A stretch of 64,000 bases of DNA from Persicitalea sp963716085 (GTDB taxonomy: Bacteria; Bacteroidota; Bacteroidia; Cytophagales; Spirosomataceae). The translations under genes and the position numbers were made by a program. Below the pieces are notes generated by a model. The model did no database searches, was not told where the DNA came from, and saw only the letters and a program-made list of their open reading frames with translations. Every line of letters starts with the position of its first letter. Within the stretch, counting starts at the first letter, position 1. The stretch spans positions 2,604,001-2,668,000 of the forward strand of contig OY970288.1 in assembly GCA_963716085.1 (NCBI GenBank). Reading direction: 5' to 3'. Shown piece by piece: positions 26,821-34,492 of the stretch.

Positions 26821-28392
26821 ATGCGTAAGCCTTTCTATTTAGTATTGATTTTTGTAATTGGCTCATTGGTGGTCAGTTGCTCCAACTCTGGAACCGCCGA
26901 TTCTGACTCCGTGAACACCAAACCGAACATCCTCATCGTCTACCTCGACGACCTGGGTTACGGAGATGTGAGTGTCTATGGCCAGAATACCTTACCGACA
27001 CCTAATATAGATGCCCTGGCGAAAGGAGGCGTACGATTTACGAATGGCTATGCCACCTCCGCCACTTGCACGCCAAGTCGCTACGGTCTGCTTACGGGCA
27101 TTTATCCCTGGCGCAACGAGAATGCCAAAATACTTCCCGGCGACGCCCCGCTGCTCATCGACACGAGCATCATCACACTGCCAAAAATGTTGAAAAATGC
27201 GGGATATCGGACTGGAGTCGTGGGCAAATGGCACCTGGGAATTGGGAATGGTAGCGTGGACTGGAATGAGGAACTACAAGGCAATCCCAATGATGTGGGC
27301 TTCGACTACTCCTACATCATGGCAGCCACTACCGACCGCGTCCCCACAGTCTATATAGAAAACCGGAAAGTCGTGGGTCTATCCAGCGACGATCCCATTC
27401 AGGTAAGCTACAAGGAGAATTTTCCCGGTGAGCCCACTGCCCTCTCCAATCCGGAGTTGATGACCTCGCAAACCTGGAGTCACGGACACAACCAGTCGGT
27501 GCATAACGGTATCCCGCGAATCGGGTACCAAAAAGGAGGCAAATCGGCCCTTTGGCACGACGAGGACATGGCGGACGTGTTTTTGAATAAAGCCAAGGCA
27601 TTCATCGATGACCACAATAGCGCGAAAACCGGACAACCGTTTTTTCTTTACTATGCCCTGCAACAGCCGCACGTACCCAGGGTGCCGCACCCGCGCTTCG
27701 TGGGCAAATCGGGCATGGGGCCACGCGGTGACGCCATCGTGGAGGCTGACTGGTGCCTTGGCGAAATCATGAAAAAGCTGGAAGACGATGGCCTGGCCGA
27801 GAATACGCTGGTCATTTTCAGTAGTGATAATGGCCCCGTGCTGGATGACGGATACAACGATGAGGCCGTAACCAAAATCGGCAATCATGTCGCGGCGGGT
27901 CCACTTCGCGGCGGCAAATACAGTCTTTTCGAGGCGGGTACCAAAGTACCATTCATCACCTATTGGAAAGGTGAAATAAAGCCACAGGTATCCAACGCCC
28001 TGGTATGCCAATTGGATTTTGTGGGTTCGATCGCCGAGCTTCTCGGCATCGACAATCCATCGGGTGACAGCCAGAACACCCTGGCGGCATTGATGGGAGA
28101 ATCCGAGCAGGGCAGAAACCAGTTGGTGTTGGAAGCTACCGTACGCTTGGCTTTTCGCCAGGATAATTACATCCTTATTCCGGCCTACAAGGGAAATGCA
28201 CTTAACAAAAGCGTCAATATAGAAACAGGCATCGCTGCTGAACCTCAGCTCTACGATATTGAGAAAGATCCGGGACAACGCGAGAACCTTGCCCAAACGC
28301 AACCCGAAAGATTGACTGCCATGAAGTCCGCCATGCAGGAAGCGGTGGGGGATAACTTTACGGTAAATACTGCGGAATTGGAGTTAAAATAG
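26821..28392 (+). CDS. S1-family sulfatase (lipoprotein)
   Basis: 523 residues from the ATG at 26821; a GTG 60 bp upstream would put 20 residues before a clear lipoprotein signal (LIFVIGSLVVSC, Cys20). Metal-binding Asp pair near 43-44 (VYLDDLGYGD), formylglycine Cys83 in CTPSRYGLLTGIYPWR, then KWHLGIG and FSSDNGPV. Arylsulfatase-A-type fold, exported and lipid-anchored. It is convergent with the third sulfatase: their stops are 12 bp apart. Likely part of a sulfated-glycan degradation locus with its neighbours. Confidence 0.92.
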   Translation: MRKPFYLVLIFVIGSLVVSCSNSGTADSDSVNTKPNILIVYLDDLGYGDVSVYGQNTLPTPNIDALAKGGVRFTNGYATSATCTPSRYGLLTGIYPWRNENAKILPGDAPLLIDTSIITLPKMLKNAGYRTGVVGKWHLGIGNGSVDWNEELQGNPNDVGFDYSYIMAATTDRVPTVYIENRKVVGLSSDDPIQVSYKENFPGEPTALSNPELMTSQTWSHGHNQSVHNGIPRIGYQKGGKSALWHDEDMADVFLNKAKAFIDDHNSAKTGQPFFLYYALQQPHVPRVPHPRFVGKSGMGPRGDAIVEADWCLGEIMKKLEDDGLAENTLVIFSSDNGPVLDDGYNDEAVTKIGNHVAAGPLRGGKYSLFEAGTKVPFITYWKGEIKPQVSNALVCQLDFVGSIAELLGIDNPSGDSQNTLAALMGESEQGRNQLVLEATVRLAFRQDNYILIPAYKGNALNKSVNIETGIAAEPQLYDIEKDPGQRENLAQTQPERLTAMKSAMQEAVGDNFTVNTAELELK

Positions 28393-28403
28393 TACTTTCT
28401 CCT

Positions 28404-30011
28404 TCAATCCTCGATTGGACCATACTCGTAGTCGCTATCGTTTACCCAGCCCGTTGGGATTTTTTCGCCCTTCATGTAACGCTCATAAAAACCATTGACG
28501 TCCTGGCTGAACGGATACTGCTCATAGATATGCCCAAACCCCATCATCCGCAGGTCGCCCTGCGCGAGTAATTTGGCTTCCATGTCTTTCTCCATCGTCT
28601 TCTTGATAGCAAGGCACTTTGGCGTAGCCGCCAGGTTCACTACGCAATCGGGATCTTTTTTCAAATCATAAAGTTCCTCCGTCGGACGTTTGCCAAAGGA
28701 AAGATCCCAGAACGTTTTGTCAACGCCCTGGCGACGGTTGTTGAGGATGAGGGTTTTAGTCGGGCTACCGTCGGTATTCAAATAGCCGGTTTCAGGATTA
28801 CAGGCCGGCCAGCGGTCGTTCTGGTAATTCTTGATGTAAAGCATCCCGTTTTTGTGCATTCCCCGGATCGGGTAACCCACATCATTCGGTCGACCGTAAT
28901 CGTGACGCTCTTGCCCGATGAGTTGAAATTTTCGCCCCTCTTCGATCCAGCCGCTTTTGGTGCTATTGAACAAACTCCGCAGGCTTTTTCCGGCCATGGG
29001 ATGCATTCCTGACTGCTGCTTCGTAATTCCCGCTGCATCCAGGAATGTTGGTGCCAGGTCGGTCATATTGACGTAGTCATCTATTTTGCGACCCGGATTC
29101 TTGATGCCATTTTTCCACATGGTTGCGAAGGGCACGTGATTTGAATTTTCGTAAGCACTGCCCTTCACGCGCGGGAAAGGCATCCCGTGGTCGGAGGTAT
29201 AAACGATCAGCGTGTTTTCCAACTGCCCGTTTTCTTCCAGCGTTTTGAGTACCCGGGCCACATGACTGTCAAGATATTCGATCTCGTAACCGTAGTCGAG
29301 CATGTCCGTGCGGACGGTGAGCGAATCGGGAAAATAGGCCGGCACACGGTCGATCATATCGGGGTTTTTACCCCCTTTTTTGATTCCTGCGCCGTATTCG
29401 TAAGCCCGGTGCGGCTCGATAAAACCAATCCAAAACGCCCAGGGCTTGCCATCGGCTTGCTTCACAAAATCAGCGAAGTTGGCGGCGTAATCGTTGGACG
29501 AGATGCCCGTTGTGGGGGGCTTGGTCGTGAATTTATTGAAGCTTTTCACCAGTACGTGCCGCTCTGAGCCATCCTCGTGCAACGCCTTGCCGGGTCCCCA
29601 GCCCTTGCCCGTGTAGCCCACGAAATATCCGTGGTCGGCCAGGGCTTCGGGGTAGGTTTTGAAATAATTAGGGAAGAAATTGACGTGGTTCATGCCCGCG
29701 TCCAACTGCCACGGATTGCGTCCCGTGAGCATCACGGCCCGCGACGGGGCGCATTTGGCGTTGGGTGTGTAGCCATTGTTGAACAGAATGCCTTCCCGCG
29801 CGATGCGGTCGAAGGCGGGGGTATTGACCCATTTCGTGCCGTAGGCGCTCATATCGCGCCCGGCGTCGTCGGCCACCATGTAGAGTATGTTAGGTTTTGC
29901 GACATTCTGGCGGTCTGAGGCCAATTTCTGAGCTGCCGGTTTGGGCATGATGAAGGCCAGAAGACAAAAAGCCAGCATTCCGAAGGATAAAAAAGAGACG
30001 AATTTTCTCAT
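28404..30011 (-). CDS. S1-family sulfatase, heparan N-sulfatase type
   Basis: 535 residues with an N-terminal signal peptide or anchor (residues about 5-23). Asp48-Asp49 in YMVADDAGRDMSAYG and formylglycine Cys87 in CAPSRAVMLTGRNPWQLDAG place it in the sulfoglucosamine sulfohydrolase (SGSH-like) branch, distinct from the two neighbours. VYTSDHGMPFPRVK carries further metal ligands. The branch suggests N-sulfoglucosamine or a related substrate, but specificity cannot be read from sequence alone. Confidence 0.9.
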   Translation of the reverse strand: MRKFVSFLSFGMLAFCLLAFIMPKPAAQKLASDRQNVAKPNILYMVADDAGRDMSAYGTKWVNTPAFDRIAREGILFNNGYTPNAKCAPSRAVMLTGRNPWQLDAGMNHVNFFPNYFKTYPEALADHGYFVGYTGKGWGPGKALHEDGSERHVLVKSFNKFTTKPPTTGISSNDYAANFADFVKQADGKPWAFWIGFIEPHRAYEYGAGIKKGGKNPDMIDRVPAYFPDSLTVRTDMLDYGYEIEYLDSHVARVLKTLEENGQLENTLIVYTSDHGMPFPRVKGSAYENSNHVPFATMWKNGIKNPGRKIDDYVNMTDLAPTFLDAAGITKQQSGMHPMAGKSLRSLFNSTKSGWIEEGRKFQLIGQERHDYGRPNDVGYPIRGMHKNGMLYIKNYQNDRWPACNPETGYLNTDGSPTKTLILNNRRQGVDKTFWDLSFGKRPTEELYDLKKDPDCVVNLAATPKCLAIKKTMEKDMEAKLLAQGDLRMMGFGHIYEQYPFSQDVNGFYERYMKGEKIPTGWVNDSDYEYGPIED

Positions 30012-30156
30012 TACAAGTAGTTGATTTTTATAAAATAAGACCTGCCATCAAGCCGGTGTTAGCTATTCTTCCATAAGGAGGACCTACAGGTCGTGATTTA
30101 CCCAGTGGCAGGAATACTTTAGTGGAAAAATACTAATGCGCGAATTTATTGTTCAT

Positions 30157-30186
30157 TTTTAACTGTCTATTTAACAATTACCTTTG
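30157..30186 (+). promoter_or_regulatory. Candidate promoter of the MFS exporter gene
   Basis: TACCTTTG at 30179-30186 is an exact TAnnTTTG -7 box, with TTTT at 30157-30160 as a weak -33 box (18-nt spacing). It lies upstream of ATG 30215 and downstream of an alternative TTG start at 30149, which supports the ATG as the true start. Confidence 0.5.
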
Positions 30187-30214
30187 TGGCCATGTATCCC
30201 ACGCATCAAAGGCC

Positions 30215-31417
30215 ATGACAAAGAAGGAGTTAAATAAGATAATCCTATTACTGGGCGTCCTTTCTGCCCTGGGTCCTTTCAGCATCGATATGTACTTGCC
30301 GGGCTTCCCGGCCATCGCCGACGATCTGGACACGACCATTCCCGAGGTGGGTTACTCGCTCACCAGCTATTTTATCGGCATCAGCGTGGGGCAATTGCTC
30401 TATGGTCCAATCGTGGATCGTTTCGGTAGGCGCAAGCCGCTTATTTTCGGCCTATCACTCTACATTGTCGCAGCAATTTGCTGCGCCCTCTCCCCCACGA
30501 TCCATTGGCTAGTTGGTCTGCGTGGTCTGTTGGCCATTGGTGGCTGCGCGGGTATGGTGGCAGGCCGGGCGGTGGTGCGCGACTTGTTTCCACCCGCCGA
30601 CATTGCCAAAGTTCTCGCCACGCTTATGCTCATTATGGGTGTGGCCCCGATGATCGCCCCCAGCATCGGCGGTTGGATGGTGACCGCCCTGGGCTGGCGT
30701 GCCATATTTTTCACGTTGGCCGCCATATGTGCCGCCATGCTCACGGGCGTGCTGGTGATGTTACCCGAGAGCCGAGCCGCCGACAAATCCGTGCGGCTCG
30801 ACCCGGCGTCAGTACTGAATAAATATTACGGCGTTCTGAAACAGCCTGCCTTCATCGTCTTCGGGATTGCGGGGGCTTTCACGCTGGGTAGCTTATTCGC
30901 TTACATAAGCGGCTCGCCTTTTATTTACATGGAAAAATTCAAATTCACCCAAACGGAATACGGATTGCTTTTCAGCCTGAACTCTTTCGGCTACATTGGT
31001 GGTAGCCAGGTCAATCGGATTCTGTTGAAGAAAATGGACAGTCTTCGCGTGGCTGAAATCGCCTCGATGGTCGTAGCCGCACTAGGGTTTCTGATGGTGG
31101 CGAGTGCCGTTACGCCGGGCGTGTCGGGCTACGTAATGTTGGGCTTTCTATTTCTGTTTCTGTTTTTTAGCGGGCTATTGGGCCCAAATACCACCGCACT
31201 GGCGCTAGAGCCTTTTGCCGAAAATGCGGGCAGCGCCTCGGCGCTGATTGGGTTTACCCAAATGTTGTTTGGGGCCATCGGCTCGGCCTTGGTGAGTGCG
31301 TTGCATAACCACACTTCGTTGCCCATGACCGGTGTCATGGCGGCTTGTGCCTTGGCGAGTGCCGGGTTGATTTTGGGACAGAGGATACTTTCAAAACGTC
31401 GCACGATGGCTTTGTAA
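30215..31417 (+). CDS. MFS drug exporter, Bcr/CflA family
   Basis: 400 residues from the ATG at 30215, with 12 predicted membrane segments. The block FSIDMYLPGFPAIADDLDTT near the N-terminus is diagnostic of the Bcr/CflA (DHA1) drug:H+ antiporters, and the loop 2-3 motif appears as GQLLYGPIVDRFGRRKPLI. It would export small drugs in exchange for protons. Single gene with its own promoter; its 3' end lies 20 bp before a decayed antitoxin gene. Confidence 0.92.
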   Translation: MTKKELNKIILLLGVLSALGPFSIDMYLPGFPAIADDLDTTIPEVGYSLTSYFIGISVGQLLYGPIVDRFGRRKPLIFGLSLYIVAAICCALSPTIHWLVGLRGLLAIGGCAGMVAGRAVVRDLFPPADIAKVLATLMLIMGVAPMIAPSIGGWMVTALGWRAIFFTLAAICAAMLTGVLVMLPESRAADKSVRLDPASVLNKYYGVLKQPAFIVFGIAGAFTLGSLFAYISGSPFIYMEKFKFTQTEYGLLFSLNSFGYIGGSQVNRILLKKMDSLRVAEIASMVVAALGFLMVASAVTPGVSGYVMLGFLFLFLFFSGLLGPNTTALALEPFAENAGSASALIGFTQMLFGAIGSALVSALHNHTSLPMTGVMAACALASAGLILGQRILSKRRTMAL

Positions 31418-31437
31418 CGGTAAGCTCGAGCGATAAC

Positions 31438-31628
31438 ACGCTAACCGCACACCCGCAAATAATCACCGACACCGTTAGCAAGAAATTGGTAGTTTTGCCC
31501 CTCGAAGAACTCGAAGATTTGGAAGATGTCCTGCTCTACGATGAAGCGAAGCAGGAAGACGACGGGCAAATTAAAGTATTTCACTGGATGATTATATGAA
31601 GCAGAGAGAAGCCAGGAAAAATGGCTAA
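31438..31628 (+). pseudogene. Decayed antitoxin of a type II toxin-antitoxin pair
   Basis: The first frame encodes TAHPQIITDTVSKKLVVLPL (31447-31506) and EELEDLEDVLLYDEAKQEDDG, like antitoxins paired with ParE/RelE toxins. Two lesions are visible. The expected start is ACG at 31438-31440, one base from ATG, with no other start in frame. A frameshift near 31560-31580 moves the C-terminus (SLDDYMKQREARKNG, 31581-31625) to another frame, ending at the TAA at 31626-31628. That stop overlaps the toxin ATG by 8 bp, a layout typical of intact TA operons. Confidence 0.65.
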
Positions 31629-31877
31629 ATACGAAGTTCGCTTAACCAAAAAAGCCCGGAAGCAACTAGACAAGCTTCCAGATTTGGTCGCTGAACCTAT
31701 CCTGAAAGTAATTTTCAACCTGAAATTTGACCCTCGTCCCCCGGTTTTAAAAAACTGATGGGACGGAGCAGTTATTGAGTTCGCAGCGGAAATTACCGGG
31801 TCATTTACGAAGTGTTGGACACTCAACTCGTAGTAAAGGTCATCGCGCTTGGACACAGAAAAGATATCTACGGATAA
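31621..31877 (+). pseudogene. Decayed RelE/ParE-family toxin
   Basis: The frame from ATG 31621 reads MAKYEVRLTKKARKQLDKLP then LVAEPILKVIFNLKFDPRPP, the classic N-terminus of RelE/ParE toxins, but stops after 45 residues at 31758. In the neighbouring frame the family continues (GFKKLMGRSSY, a TGA near 31772, then VRSGNYRVIYEVLD and VVKVIALGHRKDIYG up to TAA 31877). So a one-base shift near 31740 and a nonsense codon, where an arginine is expected, both break the gene. The broken antitoxin next to it fits loss of the whole module. Confidence 0.75.
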
Positions 31878-31980
31878 CCCGACCTCATACCAACTCTCCC
31901 ACCTCCACCGCCCCTTCAGAGCCGGCCTTCTTCATTCCTTATTTTCATGGAAATCCTTGGTCAGGGACAGCTATGTCTCC

Positions 31981-32030
31981 ATGACCGCCGAAGCGCTATG
32001 ACCGCTCACTCAAAAGACCTACCGCTCACT
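31981..32030 (+). promoter_or_regulatory. Direct repeats upstream of the C1 protease promoter
   Basis: ACCGCTCACT occurs at 32001-32010 and again at 32021-32030, period 20 bp; a shorter related copy, ATGACCGC, is at 31981-31988 and 31998-32005. The pair lies just upstream of the -33 box, the usual place for an activator. The unit resembles the direct repeats bound by LytTR-type response regulators. No such regulator is in the window. Confidence 0.45.
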
Positions 32031-32039
32031 AAAGTCCGC

Positions 32040-32070
32040 TTTACTTCAGGCATCTCATCCTTTATATTTG
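32040..32070 (+). promoter_or_regulatory. Promoter of the C1 protease operon
   Basis: TATATTTG at 32063-32070 is an exact TAnnTTTG box; TTTA at 32040-32043 is a near match to the -33 TTTG, 19 nt away. The leader to the ATG at 32169 would be about 90 nt. Confidence 0.6.
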
Positions 32071-32168
32071 GTCTGTACATTTTCATAGCTTGGCAAGGTA
32101 CCGTGCCGCATTGCAGAGGATGTACGCATTTTCAAAATTATTCCTAAACCCTTTAATAAAATCATGAA

Positions 32169-33287
32169 ATGGCAAAATCAGATGAATTGAAACAGATTCA
32201 GGAAGCAATCGCCAGCGCGGGCCACGACTGGAACGCCGGAGGTACTTTCCTGACCGAACTGCCCGAGAAGGAGCGCGAGAAGTACTTGGGCTACAACCCT
32301 GGCCCCGAGGAGCCCTCGCTCGAAGAGCAGGAGCAAATCGCCGCCGCCAATTTCAGCGCCTTTCAGTCGGACAAGTCGGCCTTTGGTGCCTTCTCGGCAC
32401 CGGCGGCGGTTGACTGGCGCAACAAGAACGGCCAGAACTTCGTGACGCCCGTCAAAAACCAGGGCGGTTGCGGCTCGTGCGTGGCCTTCGGCACCGTGGC
32501 GGCCGTGGAGAGCAAGGTTAAAATCAGCCGGGGGGCGGCCTATGCCGTCGACCTCTCTGAGGCGCACCTCTTCTATTGCATTGCCCGCTCGCAGGGCCGT
32601 ACCTGTAATGACAAGATTACCGGCGGCTGGTGGCCTGCCCCGGCCATGCAGGCATTCCAGGATACCGGCGTGACCGAGGAGGCCTGTTACCCCTATACTG
32701 CAGGCGACCAGAACTGCACGGGCCGCAGCAGCGACTGGGCCAGCCGCGTCATCAAGACGACTGGCTACACTAAGATCAACGGCATAGCCGCTATCAAGGA
32801 GTGGATTGCCACCAACGGGCCGGTGGAGGCGTGCTTTACCGTGTACAGCGATTTTTTCGCCTACCGCTCGGGGGTTTATCGTAAAACATCGAACGAAAAC
32901 AAAGGTGGGCACTGCGTATGCGTGGTGGGCTACGATGATGCGGCCGGATGCTGGATATGCAAGAATAGCTGGGGCACGGGCTTTGGCGAAAGCGGGTATT
33001 TCCGCATCGCCTACGGGCAGTGCGGCATCGACTCGGAAATGATGGGCCCCAACGGCATTCTGGACACCCGCTGGGTCAGCGGCAAGAAAGTGCAGGGCTT
33101 ATGGGCCAGACACGAGGAAAGAAACGCCTGGGTATTCCTGTCGGACGAAGGCTGGAAGAAAATCTCCAACCAGAACGACGATGGCTTCCTGACGATTCTC
33201 GACCAGTTGGCCACGGCCAAAATAGCCAACGCCAACGTGAACGTGTACATCGACAACGGCTTGATCACCACGGCCTACACCTTTTGA
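32169..33287 (+). CDS. Papain-family (C1) cysteine protease with C-terminal tail domain, no signal peptide
   Basis: 372 residues. Residues 1-79 form a polar, acidic pro-region with no signal peptide or membrane helix. Residues about 80-300 are a peptidase C1 domain with the full catalytic set: Gln98 (PVKNQGG), Cys104 (CGSCVAF, where papain has CGSCWAF), His248 (GGHCVCVVGYDD) and Asn266 (CKNSWGTGFGESGYFRIAYG). Extra cysteines could form the usual disulfides, odd for a protein with no export signal. Residues 306-372 are a tail domain shared with the next gene. Start chosen at the only ATG before the pro-region. Upstream lie a promoter and direct repeats; downstream a tail-domain protein and a C1 inhibitor. 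Local G+C is high (37 of 60 at 32341-32400). Confidence 0.93.
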   Translation: MAKSDELKQIQEAIASAGHDWNAGGTFLTELPEKEREKYLGYNPGPEEPSLEEQEQIAAANFSAFQSDKSAFGAFSAPAAVDWRNKNGQNFVTPVKNQGGCGSCVAFGTVAAVESKVKISRGAAYAVDLSEAHLFYCIARSQGRTCNDKITGGWWPAPAMQAFQDTGVTEEACYPYTAGDQNCTGRSSDWASRVIKTTGYTKINGIAAIKEWIATNGPVEACFTVYSDFFAYRSGVYRKTSNENKGGHCVCVVGYDDAAGCWICKNSWGTGFGESGYFRIAYGQCGIDSEMMGPNGILDTRWVSGKKVQGLWARHEERNAWVFLSDEGWKKISNQNDDGFLTILDQLATAKIANANVNVYIDNGLITTAYTF

Positions 33288-33321
33288 TCAGGCCAGACAA
33301 ACCATTTAATCTTAAACTCAA

Positions 33322-33729
33322 ATGAAAAAGAAAATGACAGCTCCCAAAAAGACACCCCCCGCTTCGGCGGCGGCATCAGCCGGATCGGCCGACAAGCCCA
33401 CCATTCAGGTGGACGACTTGGCCGCCGCTTCCAGCACCGACCACGGAGACGCCGCCCCCACCCTCACGCCGCCCGCGCAGGAAGGCCAGGACGATGCCTT
33501 TGGCGCGGCCGTGTGGAACCAGGACAAGCGCGTGAACGGACTCTACGCCACCTCCGGCGGACGCAACTCGTGGATGAGCATTGCCGGCACGGGCTGGGTC
33601 AGGCTGGCCAATGCCAACGACTCGGCTTGTGAGGCCATGACGATTCTGGCCGGGGCCGCCCGCGCCAAAAACACCCGGATCGACTACGCCATCGACGGCG
33701 GGCTGACGACCGAGGTGTACGTTTGGTGA
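33322..33729 (+). CDS. Small protein sharing the C1 protease tail domain
   Basis: 135 residues. The first ~60 are Lys/Ala/Pro/Ser-rich and probably disordered (KKTPPASAAASAGSADKP), with no signal peptide. Residues 69-135 align without gaps to protease residues 306-372: 21 of 67 identical by my count, including GL.A....RN.W near the start, GW, N.ND, IDxGL and the aromatic end. It follows the protease by 34 bp and precedes a terminator, so both are one transcript. It may be a partner or carrier with the same docking domain. Family not recognised. Confidence 0.8.
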   Translation: MKKKMTAPKKTPPASAAASAGSADKPTIQVDDLAAASSTDHGDAAPTLTPPAQEGQDDAFGAAVWNQDKRVNGLYATSGGRNSWMSIAGTGWVRLANANDSACEAMTILAGAARAKNTRIDYAIDGGLTTEVYVW

Positions 33730-33767
33730 GGCTTTTCAAGTAGCTTCGCCAATTAAGCAAGTGAGTC

Positions 33768-33815
33768 GGTTCGGGCAAAGAATGGTACCATTCTTTGTCC
33801 GAACCTTTGTATTTT
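33768..33815 (+). terminator. Intrinsic terminator between protease operon and inhibitor gene
   Basis: A 19-bp inverted repeat without spacer (33768-33786 with 33787-33805, one G-T pair; GGTTCGG arm to CCGAACC arm) is followed by TTTGTATTTT. It lies 39 nt after the tail-domain gene. Loop bases must come from the centre of the palindrome. It would cut the chagasin gene off from most protease transcripts unless readthrough occurs. Confidence 0.75.
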
Positions 33816-33843
33816 GCGGAAGAATTTTTAACAGGAACCGACC

Positions 33844-34155
33844 ATGAAAAATATTGAAATAGACGATAGCTTCACTCAGAAAACCATTCAAGTGGAGGCG
33901 GGAGACACCATCACGCTTCGGCTCGAAGAATCACCCACGACTGGCTACGCCTGGGAAGCCGCTGAAATAAATGTAAATGAAATAGAATTGACGGGCCATA
34001 GCTATCAGCTGCACGAGGGCGCCGGGATGGGCGGAGGCGGAATCAAGACTTTCAAACTGAAAGTGCTGGCAAAGGCGGCGGGAAAGCTGACCTTCGAAAA
34101 CCGCCAACGCTGGGAGGGCGACGTGTACCAGTCTTTTACACTGAACTATGAGTGA
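33844..34155 (+). CDS. Chagasin-family (I42) inhibitor of C1 cysteine proteases, cytosolic form
   Basis: 103 residues, no signal peptide. The three inhibitory loops of the chagasin/amoebiasin family are present in order: SPTTGYAW (residues 30-37, family NPTTGY), GMGGGG (61-66, family GxGG) and RQRWEG (87-92, family RPWE). The loops enter the active-site cleft of papain-type proteases. Its position 115 bp after a C1 protease operon, and the shared lack of export signals, make that protease the likely target: protection of the producing cell. It overlaps the ABM gene by 8 bp. Confidence 0.9.
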   Translation: MKNIEIDDSFTQKTIQVEAGDTITLRLEESPTTGYAWEAAEINVNEIELTGHSYQLHEGAGMGGGGIKTFKLKVLAKAAGKLTFENRQRWEGDVYQSFTLNYE

Positions 34156-34480
34156 ACGCCCGGCCCTTTCCTCTACCCCCGAGCCGCCCTACTACGCCGT
34201 TATCTTTACCAGCCTACGCACCGAAGGCGAGTCTGGCTACGGAGCGATGTCCGAACGAATGATCGAACTTGCCACGCAGCAACCAGGTTACCTTGGCCAT
34301 GAAAGTGCGCGTGATGGATTGGGAATTACCGTATCATACTGGGAAAATCTCGGAGCGATTCGGGATTGGAAAGCCCAGACGGACCATTTGTTCGCTCAAC
34401 AAGCCGGGAGAAACCGCTGGTACTCGGCTTATCAGGTTAGGATTTGCCTGGTGGAACGGTCATATGGATTTGAATCATAA
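34148..34480 (+). CDS. Antibiotic biosynthesis monooxygenase (ABM) domain protein
   Basis: 110 residues with an ABM-type ferredoxin-like fold (YYAVIFTSLRTEGESGYGAMSERMIELATQQPGYLGHESARDGLGITVSYWENLGAIRDWK). Family members are small cofactor-free oxygenases or heme-degrading proteins; which applies here is not clear. Its ATG lies inside the last codons of the chagasin gene (8-bp overlap), so translation is probably coupled. The next gene starts 12 bp after its stop. Confidence 0.85.
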   Translation: MSERPALSSTPEPPYYAVIFTSLRTEGESGYGAMSERMIELATQQPGYLGHESARDGLGITVSYWENLGAIRDWKAQTDHLFAQQAGRNRWYSAYQVRICLVERSYGFES

Positions 34481-34492
34481 ATTATTTCAAGC

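Noticed and set aside
27379..28302. 307-codon open frame on the minus strand
   Set aside because: Lies wholly inside the second sulfatase gene, whose frame has clear family motifs; the antisense product has no recognisable domain.
30081..30092. Small palindrome GACCT-AC-AGGTC between the third sulfatase and the MFS gene
   Set aside because: Arms of only five bases and no repeat of the motif; too weak to call an operator.
31947..32147. 66-codon open frame on the plus strand
   Set aside because: Covers the direct repeats and promoter of the C1 protease; starts inside non-coding remains after the broken toxin gene.
32178..32912. 244-codon open frame on the minus strand
   Set aside because: Antisense of the C1 protease, long only because that gene is G+C-rich; the product is Arg/Ala/Gly/Val-biased.
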